From Gibbsiella quercinecans (GTDB lineage: Bacteria; Pseudomonadota; Gammaproteobacteria; Enterobacterales; Enterobacteriaceae), in NCBI RefSeq assembly GCF_002291425.1, contig NZ_CP014136.1, positions 2,356,001-2,420,000 on the forward strand: a stretch of DNA of 64,000 nt, written 5' to 3'. The notes beneath the pieces were generated by a model. The model had not been told where the DNA came from and did not search any database. It saw nothing but the letters and a program-made list of their open reading frames with translations. Positions within the stretch are counted from its first letter, which is position 1, and each line of letters opens with the position of its first letter. The position numbers were made by a program, and so were the translations under genes. Of the stretch, positions 50,420 through 59,246 are shown piece by piece.

Positions 50420-51001
50420 TCACTGCACAGTGCTCTCCATGTCTGGCCGTTTATTCGCCCATGCTCCCCAGAGAGGTTTCGAAAAAATAGCCAGCACAGC
50501 GATGAGACAGATTTCAATCGACACTGACCAGCAAATATGACCGATAAGCTCGCTCCAGAACTCATAACCATTGAGGTCCCAAAGCCATCCTGTTTTACCG
50601 TGAAGATATACAGGATTCCGGAAGCCGAGGGCTGGAATGAGCAGACCATGCATGACAAGCGTGATAACAATGCCGTAGGCAGCGCCATACCAGAGTCTTA
50701 TTTTAGGGGTAACAGCTGCAAAGAGGACATACAAGAAAGCAAACCCAAAACTGAAAAGCCAGTGATAAAGCATCACCGCGCCAGGGATGGTTACGCCCTG
50801 ATAAATATAGTCCAGCGAATGAGAGTTAATTCCTAATCCGCCAAGCCAGGCATCTATATTAAGAGCCGGGGGGGAGATCTCTCCAGTAACTCTAGGCGGC
50901 ATATTAACCTCAGTACCCGATTTCACCAGTGAACTGATGGCTCCGCCAATGAGCGTAGCCCAAACAATTATGCCAATATTGATTTTATTCCAGATTTTCA
51001 C
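50420..51001 (-). CDS. YagU-like inner-membrane protein (DUF1440 family)
   Basis: 193 residues from a GTG start that has AAGGAAG 9 bases before it; the frame is open 19 codons further but with no ribosome site. Four hydrophobic segments are visible (about 8-24, 63-85, 93-112 and 150-170). The stretch SSLVKSGTEVNMPPR matches the conserved motif of E. coli YagU (KWGAEVPLPPR), and the C-terminal SELIGHICWSVSIEI matches its SEIFGHLVWFWSIEI. YagU is an inner-membrane protein linked to acid resistance in E. coli; the function here is unknown. A hand count gives 29/60 GC at 50521-50580 and 23/60 at 50941-51000, against 37/60 at 46801-46860 in dppB, consistent with acquisition by transfer. Confidence 0.8.
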   Translation of the reverse strand: MKIWNKINIGIIVWATLIGGAISSLVKSGTEVNMPPRVTGEISPPALNIDAWLGGLGINSHSLDYIYQGVTIPGAVMLYHWLFSFGFAFLYVLFAAVTPKIRLWYGAAYGIVITLVMHGLLIPALGFRNPVYLHGKTGWLWDLNGYEFWSELIGHICWSVSIEICLIAVLAIFSKPLWGAWANKRPDMESTVQ

Positions 51002-51074
51002 AGATATATCTTCCTTAATAAGAGTTATGCAGGGGTTTGGGGAACAATGGAACAGCAAACGCCTTTACGAGGTC

Positions 51075-51104
51075 ATTTTAAGTAACTACTTTACTTAAAA
51101 TCAA
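51075..51104 (-). promoter_or_regulatory. Putative promoter and operator of the yagU-like gene
   Basis: A perfect 11-bp inverted repeat, ATTTTAAGTAA-CTACT-TTACTTAAAAT (51075-51101), lies 74-100 bases upstream of the GTG start. On the minus strand TTGATT (51099-51104) and TAAAAT (51075-51080, five of six matches) form a sigma-70 type -35/-10 pair with 18 bases between them, so the repeat fills the promoter exactly. This is the layout of a repressor operator. No regulator gene lies beside it. The remaining sequence to 51417 shows no gene. Confidence 0.6.
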
Positions 51105-51419
51105 TATATCGCTTTGTTCTGGATATGGGCACGATTGTCAACATGCGAGTAAACGAGCCTTCCGCCTATGACGAAGCTCTATATTTCCATAAACAGCTCA
51201 CCAAACGCCCCACACCCAGAGGATGGCCAAAGGGAAATGGCTTGCCATGATGACATTTGATAGTGTCGTTATGGTATTTGATTCGCCTGTGTATCACATC
51301 CGGCGGACATTTCCTTTCACCTTTCAGCAGTGACAGTGCCGGATTTTATTATGTAACAACTCCACCGCAACGCCGGAAGAAACCGCCTTCGGCGGCACGG
51401 TTTTCCCAAACTGCAGACG

Positions 51420-51448
51420 AAAAAAAACCTGCTTATGAAAGCAGGTTT
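51420..51448 (-). terminator. Terminator after the second proM copy
   Basis: Same 10-bp stem and U-run as at 3115-3143. A second short stem (CCGCC/GGCGG at 51383-51395, followed on the minus strand by TTTCTT) lies 25 bases further on and may be the original proK terminator. Confidence 0.85.
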
Positions 51449-51456
51449 CTCGAATG

Positions 51457-51533
51457 TGGTCGGCGAGAGAGGATTCGAACCTCCGACCCACTGGTCCCAA
51501 ACCAGTTGCGCTACCAAGCTGCGCTACTCGCCG
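51457..51533 (-). tRNA. tRNA-Pro (anticodon TGG), second copy
   Basis: 77 nt, identical in every base to proM at 3152-3228, with encoded CCA. It lies 50 bases downstream of proK in the same direction and lacks an obvious promoter of its own, so it is probably co-transcribed with proK. E. coli has a single gene of this isoacceptor, so this is an extra gene. Confidence 0.96.
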
Positions 51534-51583
51534 AGCGGGGTAAATCGTTGTAATCTTGATCGGCAGTAGCCAACATAAGGGAT

Positions 51584-51660
51584 TGGTCGGCGAGAGAGGA
51601 TTTGAACCTCCGACCCACACGTCCCGAACGTGTTGCGCTACCAGGCTGCGCTACTCGCCG
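51584..51660 (-). tRNA. proK: tRNA-Pro (anticodon CGG)
   Basis: 77 nt with encoded CCA. The anticodon loop TTCGGGA gives CGG. It differs from proM in the anticodon stem and a few other bases. Its place beside the dpp operon and close to eptB matches proK of E. coli. Confidence 0.97.
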
Positions 51661-51671
51661 ATGCGGGGCGC

Positions 51672-51700
51672 ATCTTACTGCTGGCGATAATAGGCGTCAA
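51672..51700 (-). promoter_or_regulatory. Promoter of proK
   Basis: On the minus strand TTGACG (51695-51700) and TAAGAT (51672-51677) are 17 bases apart, followed by the GC-rich GCGCCCCGC discriminator typical of stringently controlled tRNA promoters, ending just before the proK 5' end. Confidence 0.7.
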
Positions 51701-51791
51701 TCACTTTTTGCCGCCGGCCATTTAGCTGGCGACAAAATCAGCGCATTAGCCAAAAAACGCGCTACGCGGCTGCAGCGCAGCGCATTTCGCG

Positions 51792-53120
51792 TTATGTCTG
51801 CGGTGCCAATTTTGGTGACTGCGCGCGCAAGAACGGCAGTAGGAATAGAGCAGACAGGCAGGCAGCGATGGAAATCACCACAAAGAAGCCATTCCAGTGC
51901 CACACTTCCATCACCCGGGCGATCGGGTAGCCGGACAGCGCCGCGCCCAGGTAGGCAAACAGACCGACAAAACCGGTGGCAGCGCCCGCCGCATCTTTAT
52001 GCGAGCATTCAGCGGCCGCCATGCCAATCAGCATCTGCGGGCCAAAGATAAAGAAGCCAATGGCGAAGAAACAGGCCGCCTGCAGCAGGTAGGTTACACC
52101 CGGCATCAACCACAGTGCGGCGACCGACAGGAAAATACCTATAGCGAAGATCAGGTTCATCGGGCCGCGGTTGCCGCGAAACAGCTTATCGGAACCCCAG
52201 CCGGCGACCAGCGAGCCGATGAAGCCGCCCACTTCAAACAGCGAGATCGCCGAGTTGGCGGTCATCAGCGAGTAGCCTTTCTCCTGCGTCAGGTACAGGT
52301 TGCCCCAGTCATTGATCGCCGTACGCACGATGTACACCAGCACATAAGACACCGCCAACAGCCAGATGTATTTGTTGGTCAGTACGTAACGCTTGATGAT
52401 TTCACGGCTGCTCAACCCTTGCCCTTCGGATTCCTGCACCAGCTCCATGGCATCGTTACGCCATTTCCCTACGGTCGGCAGGCCCATGCTGCCCGGCTTG
52501 TCGCGCAGGCGCCAGCACATCAGCAGCCCCAGCATCACGCCGATAATTCCGGGGATAATCATGCCGTAGCGCCAGTTGAAATGCAGTGAAATAACGCCGA
52601 CCAACAGCGGAATCAGCGCCCCGCCAAAGTTATGCGAGGTATTCCACATCGCCCACCAACCACCGCGTTCGGAGCGGGAGTACCAGTTAGTGAGAATTTT
52701 CGAACACGGTGGCCAGCCCCAGCCCTGGAAGAATGCGTTGAGGATCCACAGCGTGCTCAACATCAACAGTGACGAACTCAAGCCAAAGAAGATGTTCAAC
52801 ACACCGGTCATGATCAGGCCCAGCCCCATGAAATAACGCGGGTTGGAACGGTCACTGATCATCCCGGAGATAAATTTCGAGCAGCCGTAAGTGATATAAA
52901 ACAGCGTGCCGAGGATGCCGACGTCAGACATCGTCAGGCCAAGGTCGCTCAGCATCGCCGGCATGATGAAGTTGAAACTTTTGCGCGTGAAGTAAAACGC
53001 CGCATAGCCGATGTACATCGTCCACATCAGCTGAATACGCCAGTATTTGTAGGTTGAATCGATCTGTTTTTGATCGGTTATTTTCGGCGCATCCGGGCTG
53101 CTTTTAAGAAAGAACCACAT
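51792..53120 (-). CDS. uhpC: UhpC, glucose-6-phosphate sensor (MFS transporter homologue)
   Basis: 442 residues from the ATG giving [13 protein letters not shown], with GAGG 6 bases before it; the frame is open 25 codons further upstream but that is not conserved. Twelve membrane segments, organophosphate:phosphate antiporter family. It matches UhpC rather than Uhp[67 protein letters not shown] and the UhpC-type end [20 protein letters not shown]. UhpC senses external glucose-6-phosphate and passes the signal to the kinase UhpB. The gene normally downstream, the transporter uhpT, is absent; proK follows instead. Confidence 0.92.
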   Translation of the reverse strand: MWFFLKSSPDAPKITDQKQIDSTYKYWRIQLMWTMYIGYAAFYFTRKSFNFIMPAMLSDLGLTMSDVGILGTLFYITYGCSKFISGMISDRSNPRYFMGLGLIMTGVLNIFFGLSSSLLMLSTLWILNAFFQGWGWPPCSKILTNWYSRSERGGWWAMWNTSHNFGGALIPLLVGVISLHFNWRYGMIIPGIIGVMLGLLMCWRLRDKPGSMGLPTVGKWRNDAMELVQESEGQGLSSREIIKRYVLTNKYIWLLAVSYVLVYIVRTAINDWGNLYLTQEKGYSLMTANSAISLFEVGGFIGSLVAGWGSDKLFRGNRGPMNLIFAIGIFLSVAALWLMPGVTYLLQAACFFAIGFFIFGPQMLIGMAAAECSHKDAAGAATGFVGLFAYLGAALSGYPIARVMEVWHWNGFFVVISIAACLSALFLLPFLRAQSPKLAPQT

Positions 53121-53213
53121 ATGGAACCTCAGAGAATAAAAAAGTAGCGCTATCTTGCCGCGCGCGCGCGCAAATGCCTTACGCCGATTTCCCAATCGAT
53201 CCAGGACTATTTC

Positions 53214-54758
53214 CTAGTTTTCCCGTTCTTGCGGCGAAATTGCGGGTAATGTCACATTCAGGCAGGTACCGTGGTCCTGCATTAATTGCAAACTGCCGCC
53301 CAGCGCGCTGATGCGCTCTTGCATGCCGCGCAGGCCGTAACCCGGCTGGTGGCTGCTCGGATCGATGCCCCGGCCGTTATCGCGAATAGTCAGCCGGATG
53401 ACGCGCCCGCGCAGGCGATCGTCCTCCAGGCGCGCATGCAGCGCGATCTGGCTGGCGTTGGCGTGGCGGCAGGCATTGGTGATGCCTTCCTGACAAATCC
53501 GATACAGGGTGATTTTCAATGTGTCATCCAGCAATGCGTCCGGCACCTGCCACTGCACCACGCTCACCAGTGAATCGTCCTGCGGCAACAAATCGCGCAG
53601 CATTGCCGCCACCGCCGCCGACAGCGGCAGGTTGTTCAGCGCCGCGGGCCATAACTGGGCCAGCACGTCATGCACGCCGTCGTACACGCGCAGCGCCTGC
53701 GCTTCAATGGTCTCGGCACAGGCGATCAGCGGTGGCTGCGCGGCAAGACGTTTCACAATGCTGGCCTGGGTACGGATAACGGTGATGGTCTGGCCGACTT
53801 CATCATGCAGTTCCCGCGCCACTTCGCGCCGGGTGCGCTCTTCGGCCGTCACCAACGCGCGCGCCAGTTGGCGGTTCTCATTCAGGCGCAGCCGCAGTTG
53901 CAGGTTGAGTTCGCGCTGGCGCTGAATGCCCGCGCCAAGCAGCAGCCCGGTCAGGCTTTGTGCTAAAAGAGAGAGCAGCAGATCGCGGTGAGCATCCTGG
54001 CGCGGCGGCTCATTAGCTACCAGCGCCACGCCGTTGAGCAAGGTGGCCAATAACGCCCCCTTCCAGCCGTAGCGGTAAGCCATAAAGACGATCGGTATCG
54101 CCAGGCAAAACGGCGCGAAACGGCGCAACTCCACCGCATTCACCTGCTGTTGCAGCCAGATGCTCAGGGCAAACAGCAGCAGATAGCCCCCCAGCGGCAG
54201 CAGGCGCAGCCGCACCGGGTGATGGATAAGCCCGGGTTCCAGCGGCACCCAGATCTGGCGCATCAGGTAATGCCACAGCAGCAGGCAGGTCGGCGCCACG
54301 GTAAACCCCCCTGCCAAGCCAAACAGTAGCGCCCGCCCCCCTTCGCCGCTGACTATCTGCCATACGGCGGCCTGCAACAACGCGGCGGCGGCGACCACCG
54401 CTCCTTGTTGCAACGGCCAGCGCCACTCGCTGCCGCTTTGCTGACGGCGCAGCAACCACGGCGACATCAGCATACTGAGCAACGTCGTCAGCACCAATAC
54501 CGCCAGCGACGCCCACAGCGCCGGCCCGTAACCAAACTGATCGGCCAACAGCCACATCAGCATCACGTCCGCCAGCAGAATGCCTGGCCAGAAACGGTAT
54601 GGGCATTGCAACAAGATGCCCATGCGCAGGCCAAACGGGAACAACAACAGGGCCTGCCAGGGCGGCTCAATCATCGCCGTGCCAATGCCCCACAGGCAAA
54701 ATGCGCTAGCGGCATAGAAAAAAAACAGCGCCAATTGCGTGATAGCGCGTTGCATCAT
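53214..54758 (-). CDS. uhpB: UhpB, membrane histidine kinase for sugar-phosphate sensing
   Basis: 514 residues. The N-terminal half (about 1-275) holds eight or more membrane segments of the MASE1 type. The NarL-family kinase core follows, with phospho-acceptor His318 in [21 protein letters not shown], the N box IRDNGRGID and the G box [11 protein letters not shown], which mark the HisKA_3/HATPase type. UhpB phosphorylates UhpA when UhpC detects glucose-6-phosphate. Two adjacent Met codons overlap the uhpA stop; 93 bases separate it from uhpC. Confidence 0.94.
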   Translation of the reverse strand: MMQRAITQLALFFFYAASAFCLWGIGTAMIEPPWQALLLFPFGLRMGILLQCPYRFWPGILLADVMLMWLLADQFGYGPALWASLAVLVLTTLLSMLMSPWLLRRQQSGSEWRWPLQQGAVVAAAALLQAAVWQIVSGEGGRALLFGLAGGFTVAPTCLLLWHYLMRQIWVPLEPGLIHHPVRLRLLPLGGYLLLFALSIWLQQQVNAVELRRFAPFCLAIPIVFMAYRYGWKGALLATLLNGVALVANEPPRQDAHRDLLLSLLAQSLTGLLLGAGIQRQRELNLQLRLRLNENRQLARALVTAEERTRREVARELHDEVGQTITVIRTQASIVKRLAAQPPLIACAETIEAQALRVYDGVHDVLAQLWPAALNNLPLSAAVAAMLRDLLPQDDSLVSVVQWQVPDALLDDTLKITLYRICQEGITNACRHANASQIALHARLEDDRLRGRVIRLTIRDNGRGIDPSSHQPGYGLRGMQERISALGGSLQLMQDHGTCLNVTLPAISPQEREN

Positions 54759-55345
54759 AGGTTGAGCATCCGCTGCGCCAGCTCGACGTTATTGTTGATG
54801 CCCAGCTTGGCGAACAGGTTGGCGCGGTGCGCATGCACGGTTTTGGGCGATAGCCCGAGCACGGCGGCGATCTGGCGCACCTCTTGCCCTTGCGCCAACA
54901 GCAGGGCGACTTCACGCTCACGCCGGGTGAGCGGATCGACCTTCACCCGCGCCAGTTGCTGTGCGATTTCCGGCATCAGATAAACCCCACCGCCGGCCAC
55001 GGTGCGCACGGCGGTGATCAGATCTTCCGGCTTGCAGCGCTTGGAAAGAAAGCCGCTGGCACCGCGCGCCAGCGCCATTTCCACCAGCGCCGGATTATCG
55101 TGCATCGACAGCATCACTACATGGATGGCGGAAGGAATATCCGCCAACAAATCCAACCCGCTGCCGTCGGGCATTGAGATATCGCAGATGCAGACATCCA
55201 CCGCGAGCCCCGGCAAGCCGGCGCGCGCCTGGGCTCCACTGCTGAATTCCCCCACAACCTGAATATCCGTCTCCAGCGAAAGCAACTGTACGAATCCAGA
55301 ACGGACAATGTCATGATCGTCAATAAACGCCACGCGTAAGGCCAT
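54755..55345 (-). CDS. uhpA: UhpA, response regulator (LuxR/FixJ type)
   Basis: 196 residues. The receiver domain has acidic D10/D11 region ([14 protein letters not shown]), phospho-acceptor Asp55 in [14 protein letters not shown], and Lys in the SKRC segment. The C-terminal helix-turn-helix, [20 protein letters not shown] then [19 protein letters not shown], is of the NarL/LuxR type. In relatives phosphorylated UhpA activates only the uhpT promoter. The length matches E. coli UhpA. It is the first gene of uhpABC here; its target promoter is not in the window. Confidence 0.95.
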   Translation of the reverse strand: MALRVAFIDDHDIVRSGFVQLLSLETDIQVVGEFSSGAQARAGLPGLAVDVCICDISMPDGSGLDLLADIPSAIHVVMLSMHDNPALVEMALARGASGFLSKRCKPEDLITAVRTVAGGGVYLMPEIAQQLARVKVDPLTRREREVALLLAQGQEVRQIAAVLGLSPKTVHAHRANLFAKLGINNNVELAQRMLNL

Positions 55346-55436
55346 GGATATCTCCGATGTCAGGTAAAGGGCGCAAATTATACCCCCATGCTGGCGCGGG
55401 ATCGAAGGTAAGTATTGGGCTAAGCGAAAAGCGTCC

Positions 55437-55454
55437 CCCTGCCGGGCGGCAGGG
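55437..55454 (-). terminator. Hairpin after eptB
   Basis: A perfect 8-bp stem CCCTGCCG/CGGCAGGG with a two-base loop lies 10 bases after the eptB stop. On the minus strand it is followed by GGGACGCTTTTCGC, a weak U-run. Confidence 0.6.
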
Positions 55455-55463
55455 AGATAGACA

Positions 55464-57155
55464 TTAACGCGAGGAAGCGGCTTTCAACGGCGGTGCACTG
55501 CACCAGTTGTTTTTCGCCACGATGCCGCCGTCCGGCGAGCTGTAGCCAAGGCAGCCGAGGATGGTATCGAACAGTTCCACATGGCGGTGCGTTTTGCCGA
55601 TGCGCTGCTGCGCCTGCAGTTGTTCAAAGGCTTTCCGGTTATGTGAGTCGGCCAGGTATTTATCCGAAGCCCACACCAGCATCGGCACCCGGAACTGCTC
55701 CGGCGGCGCCATCTCGCGCGGGGTGCCGTGCAGATGCGAGTTCTCGCCGATCGACTCGCCATGATCGGAAGCGTAAAACACGATGGCCTTTTTATCGCGC
55801 ACCTGATCAATCACGTTGTCGATAAAGCTGTCGGTGTACAGCACCGAGTTATCATAGGCGTTAATCAACCGCTCCTTGGAGCAAAAATCATCCACCCCCA
55901 TGCATTCCGGCTGGTAACGGGCGTAGCTGCGCGGGTAACGCTGCGAATACAGGTAGTGCGAGCCCTTGGTATGCAGGATCACCAGATGCTTCCCTTTCGG
56001 ATAGCGCTCCAGCGAAGCCTTCATTTCATTCACCAGCAGCATGTCATCCACGGATTTACCGTCGTTGCGCTTTTCAGAGGCGATCATCTCGCGGAATGAA
56101 TAGCTGTTTGGGTCGGTATTATTGTAAAACCACACTTCGCTCTGCATGGCGAACAGTTCGGAGGTAAAGCCCAGTTCTTTCAATACCGCGAAAATATTCT
56201 GCTCTTTCAGCGTGCGCTGCGGGTTATCTTCAGTGCCGCCTTCGCGCACGAACATGCAGCGCAGGGAAAGCTTGGTCGAGGTATCGCAGGATTCACCGCG
56301 GAATGCCGCCAGGTTTTTCTCTTTCGACAGCTTCGGCGTAGTATCGCGCCCGTAACCCAGTATCCCCATATGATCCCAGCGCGTGGTTTCACCGATGATA
56401 AACACCACATAAGTGTCATCAATACCCGGCGGCGCCACGTAGGTGAAATGTTTGGACGGATCGAACAGATTGGCCGCGTCCTGGCTTTCGTCATAGCGGG
56501 TGTAGGCAAACAGCCCCAGCGCAGAGAGCCAGTTGGACGGTAGATAAGAGTGGGCCACCACCCCGCCGTAGCTGGGTAAATCGATATTGGTGATTTTTTC
56601 CTGCGCGCTTTGCGCCTTATCCAGCATCCGCAGCGGCAGCCATACCAGCGCCACCACCGCCAGCAGCACCAACAGCGGGCGGATACGGTGCCCCGGCTGC
56701 TTCAACTGTTCGATCAGCGTGTCGCGCAGGTTATTTTTCCAGATCAACAGCAGCGGCAAAGCGCTGACCAGCACCATCCACACCACAAAGTGCAAGCCAA
56801 TCACCTCTTTGGAGAGATCGATATCGGTAGTCATCACAGAGACGATAATCCCGTAGCCAATCACCACGTTGAAAAACGTCATGTAATAGCTTGCCGCTAC
56901 CGAGATCAGCACCAGCAATGAGGCGACGATACGGTAGAATAATCGCCCGCCCAGTGAAACCAACCGCATGATAAAAAAGGTAAACAGGACGATGGCGATC
57001 ACTTCAGTGATCGCCGACACCAGCTTGATCCCTTGCAGGCCATGCGCCAACGAGTCAAAGCGGCGATAGAAAACAGAAATGTTTAAAAAGATGCCGATAT
57101 AAATCGCTAACAATAACGATAAATTCTGCTGTGATAGCGATTTTACTTTGTTCAT
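55464..57155 (-). CDS. eptB: Kdo(2)-lipid A phosphoethanolamine 7''-transferase
   Basis: 563 residues, the same length as E. coli EptB. Five membrane segments (about 10-190) precede a periplasmic sulfatase-fold domain. The catalytic region is [20 protein letters not shown] with the nucleophile Thr in the GETTR motif, and the metal site [20 protein letters not shown] is intact. EptB adds phosphoethanolamine to the outer Kdo of LPS, which reduces negative charge and can lower polymyxin binding. In E. coli its mRNA is repressed by MgrR sRNA. It lies in the proK-eptB region as in E. coli but with uhpABC inserted between. Confidence 0.95.
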   Translation of the reverse strand: MNKVKSLSQQNLSLLLAIYIGIFLNISVFYRRFDSLAHGLQGIKLVSAITEVIAIVLFTFFIMRLVSLGGRLFYRIVASLLVLISVAASYYMTFFNVVIGYGIIVSVMTTDIDLSKEVIGLHFVVWMVLVSALPLLLIWKNNLRDTLIEQLKQPGHRIRPLLVLLAVVALVWLPLRMLDKAQSAQEKITNIDLPSYGGVVAHSYLPSNWLSALGLFAYTRYDESQDAANLFDPSKHFTYVAPPGIDDTYVVFIIGETTRWDHMGILGYGRDTTPKLSKEKNLAAFRGESCDTSTKLSLRCMFVREGGTEDNPQRTLKEQNIFAVLKELGFTSELFAMQSEVWFYNNTDPNSYSFREMIASEKRNDGKSVDDMLLVNEMKASLERYPKGKHLVILHTKGSHYLYSQRYPRSYARYQPECMGVDDFCSKERLINAYDNSVLYTDSFIDNVIDQVRDKKAIVFYASDHGESIGENSHLHGTPREMAPPEQFRVPMLVWASDKYLADSHNRKAFEQLQAQQRIGKTHRHVELFDTILGCLGYSSPDGGIVAKNNWCSAPPLKAASSR

Positions 57156-57320
57156 GTAACGCGGTGGCTCCAGAGGACATAAAAGATACTGATGTATTCA
57201 GACAGTCAATATGTTGGCAGGTTCAGCCAGTCGGCAATAAGCACTGTTTTATCGGTAATAATCAAGAAAACTCTTAGCAGGCGGGGGCTTTTTTGCCGTT
57301 TTTTGTGATGGCGATAAAAC

Positions 57321-57440
57321 TATACCCAAAAAAATAATTCGAGCCGCAGGATAAAATGCAAAAGCGTGTTGAACAGCGCTGGCGCAGGATGAGGCCCTGG
57401 GATCCAAGCCAACACATCCGCAATTTGAAGTATGAAGGGC
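57321..57440. repeat. ERIC-like repeat with a foreign core, copy 3
   Basis: The ends match ERIC (TATACCCAAAAAAATAATTC with GAGCCGCAGG after it on the left; AGCCAACACATCC and AATTTGAAGTATGAAGGG on the right). The central 55 bases do not resemble the ERIC core palindrome. It lies in the 345-bp gap between eptB and ohr, which otherwise shows no gene and presumably carries the eptB promoter. Confidence 0.75.
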
Positions 57441-57500
57441 AGAACAGTGCAAAAGGCGGGGCGCCTTCCCCCACCTTACCTAATAGGCGCCTGCGAACGG

Positions 57501-57926
57501 TTACTTAACGTTCAGCGTCACATCAATATTGCCGCGGGTGGCGTTGGAGTAAGGGCAAACCTCATGTGCCTTTTTCACCAGCGCTTCCGCCACGCTACGT
57601 TCAACGCCGGGCAGCGTGATATCCAGTTGCACTTCAATGCCGAATCCGTTCGGGATTTCACCGATACCCACGGTTGCTTCGATCGCGGCGTCGGCCGGGA
57701 TTTTCACTTTTTCTTTGGCGGCGACAAATTTCAAAGCGCCGAGGAAACAAGCGGAATAACCCGCGGCGAACAGCTGTTCCGGGTTGGTCACTGCCCCGCC
57801 GGCGCCACCCATTTCTTTCGGCACCCCCAGTTTCACATCCAGTACGCCGTCAGAGGACGTAGCGCGGCCATCACGGCCGCCGGTGGCTTTGGCATGCGCC
57901 TGGTAAACGACTTTTTCAATAGACAT
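57501..57926 (-). CDS. ohr: Organic hydroperoxide resistance protein (Ohr/OsmC family)
   Basis: 141 residues from the ATG giving [17 protein letters not shown], with AGAGG as ribosome site; the frame is open 23 codons further. The two redox cysteines lie in [15 protein letters not shown] and [16 protein letters not shown], the Ohr-type pattern. Ohr reduces organic and lipid hydroperoxides to alcohols using lipoylated partners. [16 protein letters not shown] is the hallmark of the family. It lies downstream of ohrR in the same direction, with 139 AT-rich bases between them. Confidence 0.95.
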   Translation of the reverse strand: MSIEKVVYQAHAKATGGRDGRATSSDGVLDVKLGVPKEMGGAGGAVTNPEQLFAAGYSACFLGALKFVAAKEKVKIPADAAIEATVGIGEIPNGFGIEVQLDITLPGVERSVAEALVKKAHEVCPYSNATRGNIDVTLNVK

Positions 57927-58023
57927 AACTACCTCTTGTTGCTTGCAGGTTAGCGGGTTTGACGCGTGATTTATCAGGTAAACGCGCGCCGACATAATTT
58001 AACTTACTATTTAATCGCTCACT

Positions 58024-58038
58024 ATTTATTAATTAAAT
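58024..58038 (-). promoter_or_regulatory. Candidate OhrR operator upstream of ohr
   Basis: ATTTATTAATTAAAT is a near-perfect palindrome (ATTTA and TAAAT arms around TTAATTAA) in the AT-rich ohrR-ohr gap, 98 bases upstream of the ohr start. OhrR proteins bind such AT-rich inverted repeats at ohr promoters. I could not fix the -10 and -35 boxes, so this is tentative. Confidence 0.35.
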
Positions 58039-58065
58039 CTTATATTAAAAACGGGTGCCGATGAT

Positions 58066-58530
58066 TCACAGCTGGTTGATCAGCCTGCCGCGCAGCGATT
58101 CAAGCCGCTGCTTGATCTCCAGCATTTCATTAACGCTGCAGTCGGTCGCGCACATCACCGCCTCCGGCACCGTGCGGGCTTTTTCACGCAGCGCACGCCC
58201 GGCATCGGTCAGCGCAACGATCACCTGCCGCTCATCCTCGGCGGCACGGCGGCGCAGCAGCAGGCCCGCGGCCTCCATGCGCTTGAGCAGCGGCGTCAAC
58301 GTGGCGGAATCAAGAAACAGGCGTTCACCGATGGCCGATACCGTCAACGCGTCCCGTTCCCACAGCACCAACATCACCAGATACTGCGGATAGGTCAGAT
58401 CGAGCTGATTGAGCAGTTTGCGATACACCTTGTGCAACGCCAGGTTGGCGGAATACAGGGCAAAACACAGCTGCTGATCGAGCAGCAGCGTGTTTTCCGC
58501 ATTGAGTTGTTCAGGGTTTTTATTTTTCAT
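58066..58530 (-). CDS. ohrR: OhrR, peroxide-sensing MarR-family repressor
   Basis: 154 residues, winged helix-turn-helix of the MarR family. Cys22 in [16 protein letters not shown] is the conserved peroxide-sensing cysteine of OhrR; further cysteines at about 127 and 131 could form the disulphide of the two-Cys type. The wing and recognition region is [20 protein letters not shown] and [18 protein letters not shown]. It represses ohr until oxidised by organic peroxide. No clear ribosome site precedes the ATG. It is divergent from the HD-domain gene across 113 bases. Confidence 0.93.
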   Translation of the reverse strand: MKNKNPEQLNAENTLLLDQQLCFALYSANLALHKVYRKLLNQLDLTYPQYLVMLVLWERDALTVSAIGERLFLDSATLTPLLKRMEAAGLLLRRRAAEDERQVIVALTDAGRALREKARTVPEAVMCATDCSVNEMLEIKQRLESLRGRLINQL

Positions 58531-58643
58531 CGTTCGAATATATATAGCGCACTATGTAATCGCAAGCTATTTCTTTTTGAAGCGAATGTGTTATTTTCCT
58601 CTATAGGCAACAGGCCATCCGCTGGCGAAAGGAAGGGAAGGAT

Positions 58644-59243
58644 ATGACTGCAACATTGGAGGAACGCGCCCGGCGCTACGCCACACAGGCGCATGCGGCC
58701 ATCGATCAGCGCCGGAAATATACCAACGCGCCTTATATCGTCCACCCGCAGGCGGTGGTGGAACTGGTGCGCACCGTGCCGCATACCGAAGAGATGCTGG
58801 CCGCGGCCTGGCTGCACGACACCGTAGAAGATACCCCGACCACGCTTGCCGACATCGCCAGCCGTTTCGGCCCGCAGGTGGCGCAACTGGTGGATATGTT
58901 GACCAACGTCAGCATCCATGGGAGCGGCAGCCGCTTTATCCGCAAAAGCCGCGATCGCCGGCACAGTGCCGGCGCCTCTCCGCAGGCCAAAACCATCAAG
59001 CTGGCGGATGTGATCGACAACACCCGCTCGCTGCTGGAGCACGACAGCCAGTTTGCCAAAACCTACCTGCTGGAAAAGCAACTGCTGCTGGAAGTGCTGA
59101 CCGAAGGCGATCCGGCGCTGTGGCGCCAGGCCAGCCAGATCGTGGAACAGGGGCTGGCACAGCTAATGCTGCCGCCCCACAACGTGCCCGCCAGTTGGTT
59201 CGACGCCACCCGCCAGCGCTACCAGAAAAACGACGCCGCCTAA
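58644..59243 (+). CDS. Small HD-domain protein, ppGpp hydrolase-like (SpoT/MESH1 type)
   Basis: 199 residues, a free-standing HD phosphohydrolase domain resembling the hydrolase half of RelA/SpoT. Expected residues are present: HP in YIVHPQAVVELV, the HD/ED pair in AAWLHDTVEDTPTTL, and the D...N pair in KTIKLADVIDNTRSL (compare the LADRLHNMRT motif of SpoT). No synthetase, TGS or ACT domain follows. Hydrolysis of (p)ppGpp or another nucleotide 3'-pyrophosphate is a family-based inference. AAGGA serves as ribosome site. It stands alone, divergent from ohrR and convergent with the porin gene, 3 bases from its stop. Confidence 0.75.
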   Translation: MTATLEERARRYATQAHAAIDQRRKYTNAPYIVHPQAVVELVRTVPHTEEMLAAAWLHDTVEDTPTTLADIASRFGPQVAQLVDMLTNVSIHGSGSRFIRKSRDRRHSAGASPQAKTIKLADVIDNTRSLLEHDSQFAKTYLLEKQLLLEVLTEGDPALWRQASQIVEQGLAQLMLPPHNVPASWFDATRQRYQKNDAA

Positions 59244-59246
59244 CCG

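Larger units (their letters stand above)
51418..51534. repeat. 117-bp exact copy of the proM-terminator segment (second copy)
   Basis: Identical to 3113-3229 over 117 bases in the same orientation; flanks differ at once (GCGGGG here against TTTCTTG there on the right, CTGCAGA against GACAGG on the left). The sharp ends exactly at the U-run and the tRNA 5' end suggest copying by recombination. Confidence 0.95.

Noticed and set aside
51792-53195. Possibility that this gene is the transporter uhpT
   Set aside because: Residue patterns throughout (for example [10 protein letters not shown] and [12 protein letters not shown]) follow UhpC, not UhpT, and it directly follows uhpB.
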